A DNA stretch of 64,000 nt. Source: Doryteuthis pealeii (Eukaryota > Mollusca > Cephalopoda > Myopsida > Loliginidae). A program made the translations under genes and the position numbers. The stretch lies in the NCBI GenBank assembly GCA_023376005.1, contig CM042152.1, forward strand, positions 71,452,571 to 71,516,570, in the 5' to 3' direction. Shown one piece after another: positions 22,510 to 32,319 of this stretch (positions within the stretch are counted from its first letter, which is position 1; the number at the start of each line of letters is the position of its first letter). The notes beneath the pieces were generated by a model. The model did no database searches, had not been told where the DNA came from, and was given only the letters and a program-made list of their open reading frames with translations.

Positions 22510-23320
22510 TGAAGTCCTTGGTAAATAGTTTAACGTACTTACGTACAGCTCTTCACGTTTTCTCTCTTTGTAGCATAATTTGACGTCCGCTGCCTCCGAG
22601 ATGTTGGTTCGAAAGAGGAAGATACAATATATTTTGTCTTCTGTCTTATCTTTTCATTCGGTATCCGAACTTGAAAGTTGCGTGTATTTATCGCCCCCCC
22701 CCCAAAAAAAAAGACCCTTTAAAATATTTCCCAATATATATGAAATACAGTCATAACATGTGAAGTTATATTTAAAGTTTGAAGGCTTTCCAATGTGGGT
22801 TCAAGTGTGTACATAAATCACTCCGACAAAGGTGTAAAACGATAACTATTTATTCCGTAAGTGACGGAGAAACATTTAAGACAAAGATATACAAAACAGA
22901 TACATGAACGTATTATGGAGGAAATAGGCGTACGACATGCGTCGTAGGGAATGTCACTTACTGGTAGCTGGTTAGGGGACAAAGCCCCCCCCCCACCTAA
23001 GGATTAGAGGCGTCTGGCACCTAGACCATGTTTACTCTTTGCCGGCCTGAGAGATAAGAGGCAGGAATTCAGAATTCCCGCTTTGTGGCCAAATACTCTA
23101 ACGCCACCTATCGGCGAACACTGCAGCAAGGGAAGGTAACCCAACACGATATTTTACTCATATATTGGAATTTGGAATTATTTTCCCAATATATAAAGAA
23201 TTTGGTAATTTACCAGTATACTGGAACTTGAAATTTTACCCCTACATGTGAGAATTAATCCAATCCAGTTTTAATTTTCCATAATTTCGCCGTATAACAT
23301 TTTTTAAAGAAATTAATGTT
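22510..23320. other. Unassigned; possible old LTR on the minus strand
   Basis: 22,820-23,140 has a composition like the LTR leaders elsewhere in the window, with ACTATTTATTCCG (minus-strand AATAAA) at about 22,845. No paired LTR or coding domain was found. Confidence 0.3.
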
Positions 23321-23324
23321 AATG

Positions 23325-23505
23325 CACACATAGGAAAGGCATGGTCTGCTATAAACAGATTATCAGTCATCTGGAAATCCGATCTCACTGACAAGTTAAG
23401 CAACAATTCTTCCAAGCGGTAGTTGTATCAGTGTTATTATATGGCTGCACCACTTGGACCCTAACGAAACGCATAGAGAATATGCTGCGTGCGATCTTAA
23501 ACATC
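23325..23505 (+). pseudogene. LINE-A fragment, RT C-terminal region
   Basis: The plus strand reads GKAWSAINRLSVIWKSDLTDKL, then, after a frame change, a segment matching VVSVLLYGCTTWTL-type text of LINE-A. Short and broken. Confidence 0.65.
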
Positions 23506-23636
23506 GGAGATATTGAATTTAAACTTTTGTCAATATGATTATGTTTTTAGCAAAGGTCAAAAGGCCAAAACTCCAAAACAGTTCAACTTTGAGATGTGTG
23601 ATTTGTGCGATTGTATCATAAAGGTCTATAAAAAAA

Positions 23637-23880
23637 GTTGGCATAGTGGCCTACTGTCGGTATCAGTCGGACAGCGAGGGAGTCTATTCCCTTTTCGCTA
23701 GTGCTAGACCAGGGAGATTGTTTTGCTGAGGTGGAGCGCCACACATACCGTCAGCTTACCACTTTACAGTACAGGTCAGTTTATCCAATTTGTGCTACTC
23801 AAACGCTGAGTGGGTGGGGGTATCGAATTCAGAACGTTTCGATTCCAAGGCAGGTGCTCTACCAACTGAGCAGTTCTATA
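23637..23880 (-). repeat. tRNA-derived SINE S1
   Basis: On the minus strand an A box, CTCAGTTGGTAGAGCACCTG, lies near 23,853-23,875, followed by the S1 body (GTGTGGC, CTCCACCTCAGC, CTCCCTGGTCTAGCACTAGCG, GATACCGACAGTAGGCCAC). Its B box is degenerate. Confidence 0.75.
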
Positions 23881-23984
23881 AATGTAGGAAATTTGAAAAA
23901 AAAATCCGTGACGGCATTTTTGTTTAAAACATTTGTTGATTTGACATAGAATCACTCCATAGTTTTATTATGTCTTCGATTAAT

Positions 23985-24220
23985 CCCAGTAAATGATTCC
24001 ATCTCCAGGAGAACTACTCCATAACCGAAAGCAACATTCCGGTTATATGTGGAAACATCCAGGCGAGGAAAAACGAGATATCTGTCCGTCTCTACAAGAG
24101 ACATTCGATACGGTCAGCATATAAAGGATTTTCTTCTTTTTAATGTGGGACAACATATCCAAGTACGAAAGCATGACACTGGCAAATGTACCCCTGCAGT
24201 TGTAACACAAACGTGCATGG
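23985..24220 (+). pseudogene. Outer Ty3 element: integrase C-terminal part, upstream half
   Basis: The plus-strand frame gives NIPVICGNIQARKNEISV and, in the next frame, FNVGQHIQVRKHDTGK and TPAVVTQTCM. This is the integrase C-terminal domain pattern (GQxxRVxxxxTGKWxPAxVxxxxxEPRS) of Mag-lineage Ty3 elements. The frame is cut at 24,220 by the full-length element 24221-29335 and resumes at 29,336 with EPRS after one target copy is removed. The older element is otherwise 5' truncated at about 23,985. Confidence 0.75.
24216..24220. repeat. Target-site duplication CATGG, left copy
   Basis: Matches 29336-29340 exactly; the pair brackets the nested LTR retrotransposon. Confidence 0.9.
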
Positions 24221-24385
24221 TGATGAATTAGGGTGTTAGTACTTAGTACATGCAGGTAATAAGACAGCCGGGCGAAGGAGTGAATGATACAGCATCTTTA
24301 TTAAACGAGTGCCTTTACAGAAGTGTTTAGTTCCGGTAATGTGTGTAGGTGCGTAGGGATTAATATTAAGTGCGATACTATAACA
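24221..24385 (-). repeat. 3' LTR (165 bp) of the nested Ty3 element
   Basis: In minus orientation it starts TGTTATAG and ends TTCATCA, so the ends are TG...CA. It contains a minus-strand AATAAA at about 24,297-24,302. It aligns without gaps to 29171-29335. Confidence 0.92.
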
Positions 24386-24398
24386 TTCCCCCTGTTTA
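24386..24398 (-). promoter_or_regulatory. Polypurine tract of the nested Ty3 element
   Basis: The minus strand reads AAACAGGGGGAA immediately upstream of the 3' LTR start TGTTATAG. Confidence 0.75.
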
Positions 24399-24489
24399 GT
24401 TATGTGTGTATGTAGTTTGTATGTATGTGTTAGGTAGAGTTTTTCCTTTTTTATAGTGTGTTTGTGTTAGGTAGAGTTTTTCCTTTTTT

Positions 24490-25810
24490 TATGGTGGATT
24501 GTGTGGTTGCCAAGTTATTTTGGCAGTGTCCAGGTATCTGGGTGGTTTTCTTCCAGTCCTGCCCGATTTAGTTCGTGGTTTGTTTTTTTCACATTCTGAT
24601 GTGTATTTTGTAATGTTGGTGTGGTTGTTTTGTGGGGTTGGTTTTTCTGTGACGTTGTTTTTTTTTTTTGTATAGTCGAGGTTGTTTTTGTCCTCGATAC
24701 TGCTTGCATTTGGTATAGTGATAGTCTGCGTGGTGTTTGCATGTAGGTCTGTAAAGTGGACCCTCTTTGTCATTATGGTTGGTATTGCACGCAGGTGCGC
24801 GTGATTACGGCAGAGCTTCCTCCATTTGGTGTGGCTACAAGATAGCTTCTGGGGTTTACATCCTTCTGGATGATGGTCCAGGGTGCCATACGTTGTTTGT
24901 TTTATCCAGTATCCGCACGTTCTGGCCTGGGTATAATGGTGGTAGCTCGGTATTACGGCTGTTGAGTCATGGTTTGTTTTCATGTATGTTGACCTTGCTT
25001 CCAGCTGTTCCCGGTGTTCTTCCTTTCCAGGTTCCCGACGGCTGGGTAGATTGGTTGTTATGGGGCGTCCAAACAGTAGTTCCGCAGGTGATGGCAGTTT
25101 GTTGTCTATATGTGTGTGGCTCTGATCTGGAGTAGAGCTAGCTGTATGTCACTTCTTTCCCTCAAACATTTTTTTTATTGTGGACTTGATGTGTCGCACA
25201 TGCCTTTCGATGAAGCCGTTGCTTCTGGCGTAGTGGGGTGAGCTTGTGACATGTTTAATACCCCAGGATCTGGTGAAGTCGTGGAAGGCCTGCCCTGTGT
25301 ACTGCGGCCCATTGTCCGTCATGATCTCATCCGGACAACCGAGTAGTGACGTGTAGTGTTTTATTTTTTCAGTCACTGCATTGCTGGTTACTGGTGTGTC
25401 AACGACTGGGTATTTGGAGTATCTGTCGACGGTGAGTAGGTACTGTCGTCCGTCGATCTCAAACAGGTCTGATGCGATAAGTTTCCAGGGTCGAGATGGG
25501 ATGTCATGTGGCTCTAGTAGTTCACGTCTGTGTGCATCTTGGTATTCTAGACAGAGACCACATGACTTGCATAACTTCTCATATCCCTGTTGATGTTGGT
25601 CCAGTAGACACATTCTCTGGCCAACCTGCGCGTCTTTTCTATTCCTTGATGTGCTTGGTGGAGCTGCTGTAGGATGTCAGCTCTCATGGATTCTGGGATC
25701 AGGACTTATCGGCCTTTGAATATGATTCCGGACTAGACAGCAAGCTCATCTCGGAAGGACCAGTACGGTCGGATATCGGTAGGTAACTCTCGGATGGTGT
25801 CTGGCCACCC
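24490..25810 (-). pseudogene. Integrase region of the nested Ty3 element
   Basis: From 25,810 leftward the minus strand gives the spacer (GWPDTIREL, YWSFRDELAV), then HQAHQGIEKT with the two zinc-binding His, and CKSC with the Cys pair. The 25149-25613 open frame holds the catalytic core: Asp in ASDLFEIDG, Asp in MTDNGPQYTG and Glu in SNGFIERHV, so the catalytic triad is intact. Integrase joins element DNA to the host chromosome. The C-terminal domain continues to about 24,500 in shifted frames and ends with a TGRKPPRYLD-like tail near 24,540-24,560. In-frame stops just before the zinc finger (near 25,690-25,730) and frameshifts after the core break the gene. The plus-strand frame at 24767-25135 is an antisense shadow. 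Confidence 0.85.
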
Positions 25811-26642
25811 TTAGTATATGACCTCCTTGATTAGATTCATGGATGGGTCTTTTGTTGTCTCGACGCGCAGTTGCTGTTGTTTCTCAGCCGAGAAGTTTAT
25901 TGTTGCGATGGTTTCAGTGCTGATATTATCCACTCTCTCCTCTAGCTCGATGGTTTCATTGATTTCTGGGTTAGGTAACCGACTCAGGGCATCTGCAAGT
26001 ACCATGTCCTTGCTGGTCCGGTAGATGACTGTGTATGTGTAGCCTTGTATCCTGAGCAGAATGCGTTGCAGGCGCGGTGGTGCGGAATGTAGCGGTTTGT
26101 TGCATATGGTTACCAGTGGCTTGTGGTCGGTAACCACTGTGAAGGCATTCGCAAACAGGTAGGTGTGGTATCGCTGGATCCCGTGCACAATCGCTAGCAT
26201 CTCCCTTTCAATGTTGCTATACCTGGATTGGCAATCGGTCAGTGTTTTTTTAACCAAATCCGACTGGTCTGCCTTCCTGTATTAGGGCTACACCTAAGCC
26301 TTTCTGGGAAGCATCTACTTCCAGGGATATTGGCTTTGTTTTGTTGTAGTATGAGAGGCATGTATCAGCGGTAATCAGGTCCTGGGGGTCCTCATAGCTT
26401 TTCTGATGGTCATGGTCCCAGGTCCATGGTGCTTGGGCTTTAAGGAGACCGCGTAGTGTGTGTGCCTTCTCTGCGAAATTCGGGATGTATTGGGATAGGT
26501 AATTTAGCATCTCAAGGAAGCGCTGTAGCTCATCCTTACTTTGTGGGTCTAGCATCTTTTTAATGTCGTGCACCTTAGCTGGGTCTGGTTGGATTCCAGT
26601 AGGGGTGTATATGTTGCCGAAGAAGGATATGCTGGAGAGCAT
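25811..26642 (-). pseudogene. RT thumb and RNase H of the nested Ty3 element
   Basis: 26250-26642 encodes the RT thumb and connection (FFGNIYTPTGIQPDPAKV, ELQRFLEMLNYLSQY) and the start of RNase H (LEVDASQKGLGVAL). A frameshift near 26,255 moves the rest to 25811-26257, which has SRYSNIEREMLAIVHG, VVTDHKPL and VLADALSRLP. The four acidic active-site residues of RNase H (Asp, Glu, Asp, Asp) are all present, split over the two frames. RNase H removes the RNA strand during reverse transcription. Confidence 0.88.
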
Positions 26643-27094
26643 TTTTCACTGTTAAAGACTAGACCAGTTTCAGCGTCTCGAATCATGAGGTTGTGCATGT
26701 TTTCGTCGTGGTCCTCATTATCTTTCCCGTATACGGCTACGTCGTCAGCGATACTGGAAACACCCTCTAGTCCTTCTAGGATTTGGTCCATCTTCGCCTG
26801 GAAGATGTCTTGTGCAACATTTAGTCCAAATGGTAGACGCTTCCAGCACACCCGTCCGAAGGGTGTTCGGTACGTCGTCAGTAGCTGTGATTTTTTGTCC
26901 AGGTGTACCGACCAGTAGCCTGCCTTTGCGTCGAGTTTGCTGAATACTTTTGCGTTTGCAAAGGCTGGGTTCAGTTCTTCCACTGTCGGTATCTTGTATG
27001 GGCATCTCTTAAGGCTGGCATTGAGTTTTTGTGGATCTAAGCATATCCGGAGAGAGCCATCTTTTTCGTGCTGTATGCTAAGCTGGAGTACCAA
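26549..27094 (-). pseudogene. Reverse transcriptase core of the nested Ty3 element
   Basis: A 181-residue frame carries RT blocks in order: RICLDPQKLN (residues 17-26), FSKLDAKAGYW with the first catalytic Asp (51-61), LPFGLNVAQDIFQ (87-99) and IADDVAVYG with the Asp pair (115-123). The position before the Asp pair is Ala, a variant I regard as normal for this lineage. The frame shifts near 26,640. Upstream text linking to protease (about 27,095-27,168, with KLKEKIDRLLKEDVL in another frame) shows at least one more frameshift. Confidence 0.88.
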
Positions 27095-27167
27095 TCTGTG
27101 TATTCTTCCACTTTCCTGAGCACGTCCTCTTTAAGGAGCCTATCGATTTTCTCCTTCAACTTGTCCT

Positions 27168-27959
27168 TTAAGTGAATGCTGCACTTGCGTGGAGGTCGAT
27201 GAAGGGCTCTGCACCATCCTTTAATAGGAGTTTCGCTGTCCCGCTGAAGCTTCCAATTCTGTCGAATTGTTCAGGGGTTGTGGATTTTAGTTGGTCAATG
27301 GAGAAGATGGGCGTCGTTTTTGTGGTTTCGTTTAGGGCATTTACATGGAGTGTCAGGAGCTTCAATCTCTCACTTGTTAGGAGTCCTACGATAGCTGGTC
27401 CAGGTACTTCTACGACGTAGAAGGTTGCATCTATCCAGTCTAAGTCTCTGAACTGGCATGGGATGCGGATAGTTCCTAAGCATTTTATTTGGTCCCCACT
27501 ATATGATGTAAGTTTCACATGTGGGTGGGTTTGTAGGATGGTAAGGGATTCTAGGGAGGTACCATACATCTGCTGTAATGTCCTGAGCGGGAGTGTGTTC
27601 CCTGATGCTCTGGAATCTATTTTCATGCGCAATGTGTGGTGGGTCTTGTATTTTAGGTGGGGCGGTCTGATTTTTAGCGTTGTGTACGCTTCGTCCCTGG
27701 GTTGCCTTGTTACACTGTCCATGCATTTTGCACTGACAGTTATAGAGTGGAAGTGTTGTAGGTAATTTTCTTCATCACTCTCACTCCCGACATCTAAGTA
27801 GTTTATGTTTCCATATCTGGGTTCAGCCCTTTTTTGGTTCTGGTATTGGTTTCGGGACTTGCTCCTGTGACGTCCATCTGTTTTTTCGCTTCCTTGTTTT
27901 TGTACTTTGTCTTTCTGCAACATTTTGCCCAGTGTCCCATGTTTCCGCATGTCGAGCAT
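27168..27959 (-). pseudogene. Aspartic protease and flanking linker of the nested Ty3 element
   Basis: A 263-residue open frame. The first about 50 residues overlap the gag end in another frame and may be chance. The protease part starts near residue 90. The active-site triplet, normally Asp-Thr/Ser-Gly, reads IDSRAS at about residues 114-119, so the essential Gly is replaced by Arg and this copy's protease is probably dead. The C-half has FYVVEVPGPAIVGLLTSERL, the conserved end of Ty3 proteases. The enzyme normally cleaves the gag-pol polyprotein. Confidence 0.82.
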
Positions 27960-28570
27960 TTATTGGTGTATGCTGGGCACTGTTGTGGCTTTTGGTTTGT
28001 GTCGCAGATTTCACACCTTCTGCCTCGGTTGACGTTGTAGATTCTTTCCGCTTTAGGCATATGCCAAGTTGGGTGAGCTGGTCGTTTCCTGCAGTAAGGA
28101 CTTCGTATCTCCTTCCTTCAGTGAGCACGTTAGCTATGCTGTGCCCCCCTTTTTGTTTACCGTAAAGTTCATTGCGTAATGCGTTGTGAGGTGTGGAGAC
28201 AATGATACGTTCTATAAGTCTTTCACTTAGCTCTTCGTCGGTGAAGTCGCATTTTAGTGCGAGTGTCCTGGCTCTGGTGATGAAGTCGTCTAGGGACTCA
28301 TTTATTTTCTGTCGGTACTGCATGAGGTGGAGTCTGTGAATTCTAAAATTACATTCACCCTCAGCTGGTTTTCGAAAAAAAATCCAGAGGTGACTAGGGG
28401 ACTTTTTTGTTCTTCAGTGAGTCCACTTGCGTCAAGGCGTCTGAGACCGGCGTCGCCTATACCACGGCAGATTTTTCTGGCTTGTTTGATTTCGTCTGTA
28501 ATTTCTTCATCCTCAATAAACAGCGTCATTTTTGCTTAAAAAGTGACATGGCTTCACCAAGGTCCGGGTC
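27803..28570 (-). pseudogene. Gag (capsid and nucleocapsid) of the nested Ty3 element
   Basis: Three overlapping minus-strand frames cover one gag. 28302-28529 gives the capsid N-part (DEIKQARKICRGIGDAGLRRL). 27823-28323 gives QKINESLDDFITRARTLALKC, FTDEELSERLIERI and LRNELYGK. 27803-28060 holds the nucleocapsid: a first, degenerate Cys knuckle (CEICDTNQKPQQCPA, His replaced by Asn) and a canonical CSTCGNMGHWAKC (C-x2-C-x4-H-x4-C). Frameshifts near 28,330 and 28,060 separate the pieces. Gag forms the virus-like particle. The start codon is uncertain, probably near 28,550. Confidence 0.85.
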
Positions 28571-28704
28571 GCACACCAGTTCATTACTGGTATGAGATGT
28601 GCCATAGTGCCTGAGCTTTTTTTCGAGGGGTGACGACGTTGGTGACGTATAAAAGACGGGACGTGATGTGACTTCTGGGTGTGTGTTTTTTTTTCTTTCA
28701 AATA

Positions 28705-29090
28705 TCAAAAATATTTCCTATCTACTGAAAGGGAATTGGTATTTAAGGCATTTATTTGGGCACCGTTATGGAAGAAAAATTCTTCGGTATGAAAATGTTA
28801 CCCACGCTAACCGAGTTGGCAAAATGGCGCTGGTCTCATTCACTCCACGTGCGTTTTTTTTCCGAAGTGTAAGTGTGAGAAATGGAAATGTTGCTTCTGT
28901 GCGTATTTTTTCAATTAACAAAAATATTTCCTATCTTCCGACAGGGAATTGTCATTTATGGCAATTGTTCAAACAGTGTTGAGGGAGAAAAAAATATCTC
29001 CGGTATGAAAAAAAGTTTGTTACTCACAGTAGTCAAGTTAGCGGTATGGCGCTGGTGTAGTTTCGCTTATCATGTGCGTTTTTTTTTCTT
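28705..29090 (-). repeat. Two-copy direct repeat in the 5' leader of the nested Ty3 element
   Basis: 28705-28862 and 28917-29087 align along their full length. Shared blocks include CAAAAATATTTCCTATCT, AGGGAATTG, CGGTATGAAAA, ATGGCGCTGGT and ATGTGCGTTTTTTTTTC/ACGTGCGTTTTTTTTC. The copies lie between primer-binding site and gag, where LTR elements keep packaging and translation signals. Confidence 0.75.
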
Positions 29091-29150
29091 ATGAATTGTT
29101 TTTTAAACTGGTTCAACTTGTTGTCTCTTGGAGCTGTGAGGATCTTTTTA

Positions 29151-29170
29151 AGTTTCAGTAGCTGCCACCA
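29151..29170 (-). promoter_or_regulatory. Primer-binding site of the nested Ty3 element
   Basis: Directly next to the 5' LTR the minus strand reads TGGTGGCAGCTACTGAAAC. It begins with the TGG that pairs with a tRNA 3' CCA. I did not assign the tRNA. Confidence 0.65.
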
Positions 29171-29335
29171 TGATGAATTAGGGTGTTAGTACTTAGTATA
29201 TGCAGGTAATAAGATAGCCGGACGAAGGAGTGAATGATACAGCATATTTATTAAACGAGTGCCTTTACAGAAGTTTTTACTTCCGGTAATGTGTGTAGGT
29301 GCGTATGGGTTAATATTAAGTGCGATACCTTAACA
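29171..29335 (-). repeat. 5' LTR (165 bp) of the nested Ty3 element
   Basis: Pairs with 24221-24385 with about 10 substitutions and no gaps. It is followed on its outer side by the CATGG duplication. Confidence 0.92.
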
Positions 29336-29637
29336 CATGGAACCAAGGTCTTAGTTTTAAAAAAACCCCACAGGATAGGTCATTCTTCGTAACCGATGGC
29401 ACCTGAAGTAAGGCCACTCCCAAACTGGAAAACAGGTTGTAGAAAACCAACCCCTGATCCATCACAGGTCCTCTCCAGAAAATGTTCCATAGATGATATC
29501 AACCCCTTATCCACACACCCATCAGTAAATCCAAATTACAAAATATTTAATACTAATGCCACACTTAACACAACCACAAGATCAGTTCAAATCATCAGAC
29601 CTCCTACCATTACAATTACTTTATATAAAGGGGGGGG
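29336..29637 (+). pseudogene. Outer Ty3 element: integrase C-terminus, downstream half, with polypurine tract
   Basis: Continues the outer integrase frame interrupted at 24,220: the first codons give MEPRS. Further on, frames give NRWHLK and, in the 29396-29674 frame, TTRSVQIIRPP, a basic tail typical of Ty3 integrase ends. AAAGGGGGGG (29627-29637) followed by TGCCATGG looks like the polypurine tract and the first bases of the outer 3' LTR. The outer LTR end could not be placed. Confidence 0.65.
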
Positions 29638-30968
29638 TGCCATGGTTTTAAGTTTATTATCTCCCTTGTTTTGACTCTCCGAAGTCTAAAACAATTTTGA
29701 TAAATAATAATTGCTCCATTGTCAATCTGGAAAACCATCTTTTTCATTTTCTAACATCATTCACTTAACTTCCTTGCTTTTCTTGTCTGCAGGCAAAGAA
29801 TTTATCCAAAATGGACGTTCATTCTCATCATCATCATCCTCATCTGAAGTGGTGTTCAATACCCACGGAACCGGTAAAATTGTTTTTCTTTTTCATTTTT
29901 CGATGTGAACACTTTTTCCTGTTCATCTTTCGCTCTTGGTTAAGGCACTTGAACTGGAAGTGATTATTCTCATAACTAACATACCTTGCAGGCCTTACCG
30001 TACGCAGGGCATCTGTCTCGTCTAGGAGCGTGGAGTAAACCCCAAAATTGGCATTCCTTGTTGTTGCAATGAGAACTCGTGAAAACCATGACTGTCTTTT
30101 ACAATTCGACTTTAATATCTAAGCTTGTCGTGACACGTCACGTGGTAAGTCTCGTTGTGATCTTATAACAACCCCTTTATTTCAAACTTAACATTTATAC
30201 AAATATTTATTTAATAGTTCAGTGTTAGTAGTCAATCATTTCTGGATGATTGTTAGTGGATATGTCTTCTTTCTTGTCTTCCGTATGAACAAAGAAGCGA
30301 TGTTTCTCTTTATCGTCGAACTTGTTTCGGTTGACTATTTCTATGTTCTTTGACCTTCCTTCTGGGTTAGTCTTGGGTGTTTCTTCATATTTGTGTCCAT
30401 TCTGGTTCTTATTAACTAACATAATAAGACTTGGGGGTATTTTTGAAGTCTTTATACAAATTCCCAAGTTAACCAATTCGCGTGGGGGAGAAGTAGCTCA
30501 TGGAATAGAGATGGCATTTTCATCCGTCTTCTTGTGTCACCCAGCTACATCCGAATCTCTAACTCTACTTCCTGTTATCTAGATTGGATTGACCAACCAA
30601 AGTCAGCGAAAGGCCAAGCCTTGTCTATTATTTCCGGGTATTTTCCATGACTCAGAATTACCAGTTACATTTTGAATTCTATATTACCGTACATAATCAA
30701 TATGTTACCTATTAATCTTGTAACAATGGCGTCTAGTGTTTCCAACCGTAGAGATTAGGGTATAACTATCGTCAGGTGTTGTTTCTTCTCACAAAAGTGG
30801 CTGAGGTAGCATAATTGAAGGCTATCTATTCAAACAGCAGGATGCATCACTGTCCTGAGCTTTTATATAATTTTTATTCAATTTCCATCAATCAGCTATC
30901 TGTTGTTAGCATAGAGGCTATTACTGAACCAGAATACCCATCGACTTGTAGATAAATGCATTGTCATC
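29638..30968. other. Probable start of the outer LTR, then unassigned sequence
   Basis: TGCCATGG at 29,638 may open the outer element's LTR. Beyond it no domain was recognised except the candidate exon at 29793-29873. The 30,225-30,480 minus-strand frame is Lys/Glu-rich without recognisable features. Confidence 0.35.
29793..29873 (+). CDS. Candidate internal exon (unassigned)
   Basis: A textbook acceptor (CCTTGCTTTTCTTGTCTGCAG) is followed by 81 bases open in two frames and then a GT donor (CCG|GTAAAA). One frame is Ser-rich (GRSFSSSSSSSEVVF). The other begins with an internal ATG and is His-rich (MDVHSHHHHPHLKW). The length is a multiple of three. It could equally be a chance match in repeat sequence. 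No family was recognised. Confidence 0.25.
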
Positions 30969-30969
30969 T

Positions 30970-32072
30970 TGTATCAGCTCACTGGTATGAACTCATGAAT
31001 AGGCATCTGCCGTTTTTTTTTTGGTGTACCACTTGAACATTTATTACTTCAGAGGAGTATCTAGTCATCCTTTGTGGAAATTTTAGTATCCTTTGGGGAA
31101 ATTTTAGTATCCTTTGTGAAATCTTGTGAGTAGAGGTACTTGGGTGCAGTGATCTGTTTTTAGGATGACTACTGTCCATAGATTGTGATGGGTGAATTTT
31201 TCACAAAACCCACGTAACTTCCAGGATTTCTTTCTCAATGACAGCATACCACTTCTCTGTTTCACTGAGTGGGAAGCATGGACTATGGGGCGATGTTTTC
31301 TCAGATTATCTGATTTTAGTTGAAATGATCATAATCCATCCTAAAAATGCATCTGCTGCTACAATACCTTTCTTCTGGGACTGAAGTGTGCTAGAACATC
31401 TGTGGAGCTGAGCGTGTCTTTAATAGATTGAAAGGCTCTTACTTGTGGTTGGTCCCATACCCACAGAACAATCTTTCTTTAGGAGTTGGTGTAGGGGCTA
31501 ATTTAGTGGTTGAATCATTTGGTTCACCAACGCATGAAAATGTTCTGTGACTGTTGTAGACCGAGGGAATACTTGTATTAAACTATTTTTTCGGGTCGAA
31601 TTCTATTCCATTCTTGGAAAGTATGTGTCCCAGAAACTTCATTTTCTGTTTTGAGAAATTCTCATTCAAGAGTTGATCAAGTATCACTCGAGCACGGCTG
31701 TTATGGAGATCTCGGGTGGGATTATGTATAAGGATTTTATCCATATGACACACTACTCCTCCCAGTCCTATCAGAATTATTGACATAATCCATTGTAAGA
31801 TTTACAGCGCAGAATCGATTCCAAATAATATCTGATTGAAACAATAATGCCCGAACGGTGTTACAAATATTTTGAAAGGTCTGGATTCTTCATCCAGCAG
31901 GATTTGCCAAAAGCCTGAATTTGCATAAAGTTTGGTAAATATTTTGCTGTCTTAGTTCAACTAGGTTCTCAGCCATTGGATGAATATCTCTCTTGACTGC
32001 TTTGTTCTGTACAGTTAGAACAACGCTGATCCTAAAATCAGTCTTCATGCATTCACCATGTCTGAGAAACAC
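30970..32072 (-). pseudogene. Decayed Ty3/gypsy RT-RNase H fragment
   Basis: Minus strand. 32072-31900 gives NKAVKRDIHPMAENL, an RT N-part segment. 31786-31583 gives GGVVCHMDKILIHN, where the usual Asp-Asp is Asp-Lys, and KMKFLGHILSKNGIEFDPKK, the RT thumb. 31,560-31,330 gives frame-shifted connection text. 31,300-31,120 gives RNase H remnants, including TDHCTQVPLLT. Many stops and frame changes mark an old copy. This lineage (FLGHI, NGIEFDP) differs from the Mag-like elements at 13.6 and 24-29 kb. Confidence 0.7.
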
Positions 32073-32127
32073 TCTATATATGTTATAACAAAAATAGATA
32101 TCTCTCTTGATTCACAATCTTTATTAA

Positions 32128-32316
32128 CACAATACATCCACTCGCCAACAAAACAAATTAAAAGAGAAAAACAAAACAAAACAAAACACTTCGAAATAGG
32201 ACCTAAGTTACTGATAATTGTAACATAGCCCAATACATCCACTTACCAACAAAACAAATTAAAAAAAAAAGAAAAACAAAACAAAACACAACTAAACAGA
32301 ACATAAGTTACTGACA
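32128..32316. repeat. Two-copy tandem repeat, about 102-bp unit
   Basis: 32128-32215 and 32230-32316 share AATACATCCACT, CCAACAAAACAAATTAAAA, GAAAAACAAAACAAAACA and AAGTTACTGA with small changes. Confidence 0.75.
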
Positions 32317-32319
32317 TCA

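Larger units (their letters stand above)
24221..29335 (-). mobile_element. Full-length Ty3/gypsy (Mag-like) LTR retrotransposon, nested
   Basis: The 5,115-bp element lies between LTRs 24221-24385 and 29171-29335, with the 5-bp target duplication CATGG on both sides (24216-24220 and 29336-29340). Coding on the minus strand runs in the order gag, protease, RT, RNase H, integrase. The primer-binding site abuts the 5' LTR and a polypurine tract abuts the 3' LTR. The LTRs differ at about 10 of 165 positions (about 6%), so insertion is not recent, and several frameshifts and stops have accumulated. No envelope gene is visible. It is inserted in the integrase gene of an older Ty3 element on the opposite strand. 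Confidence 0.92.

Noticed and set aside
24767..25135. 122-codon plus-strand frame
   Set aside because: Antisense to the integrase of the nested Ty3 element; the real coding is on the minus strand.
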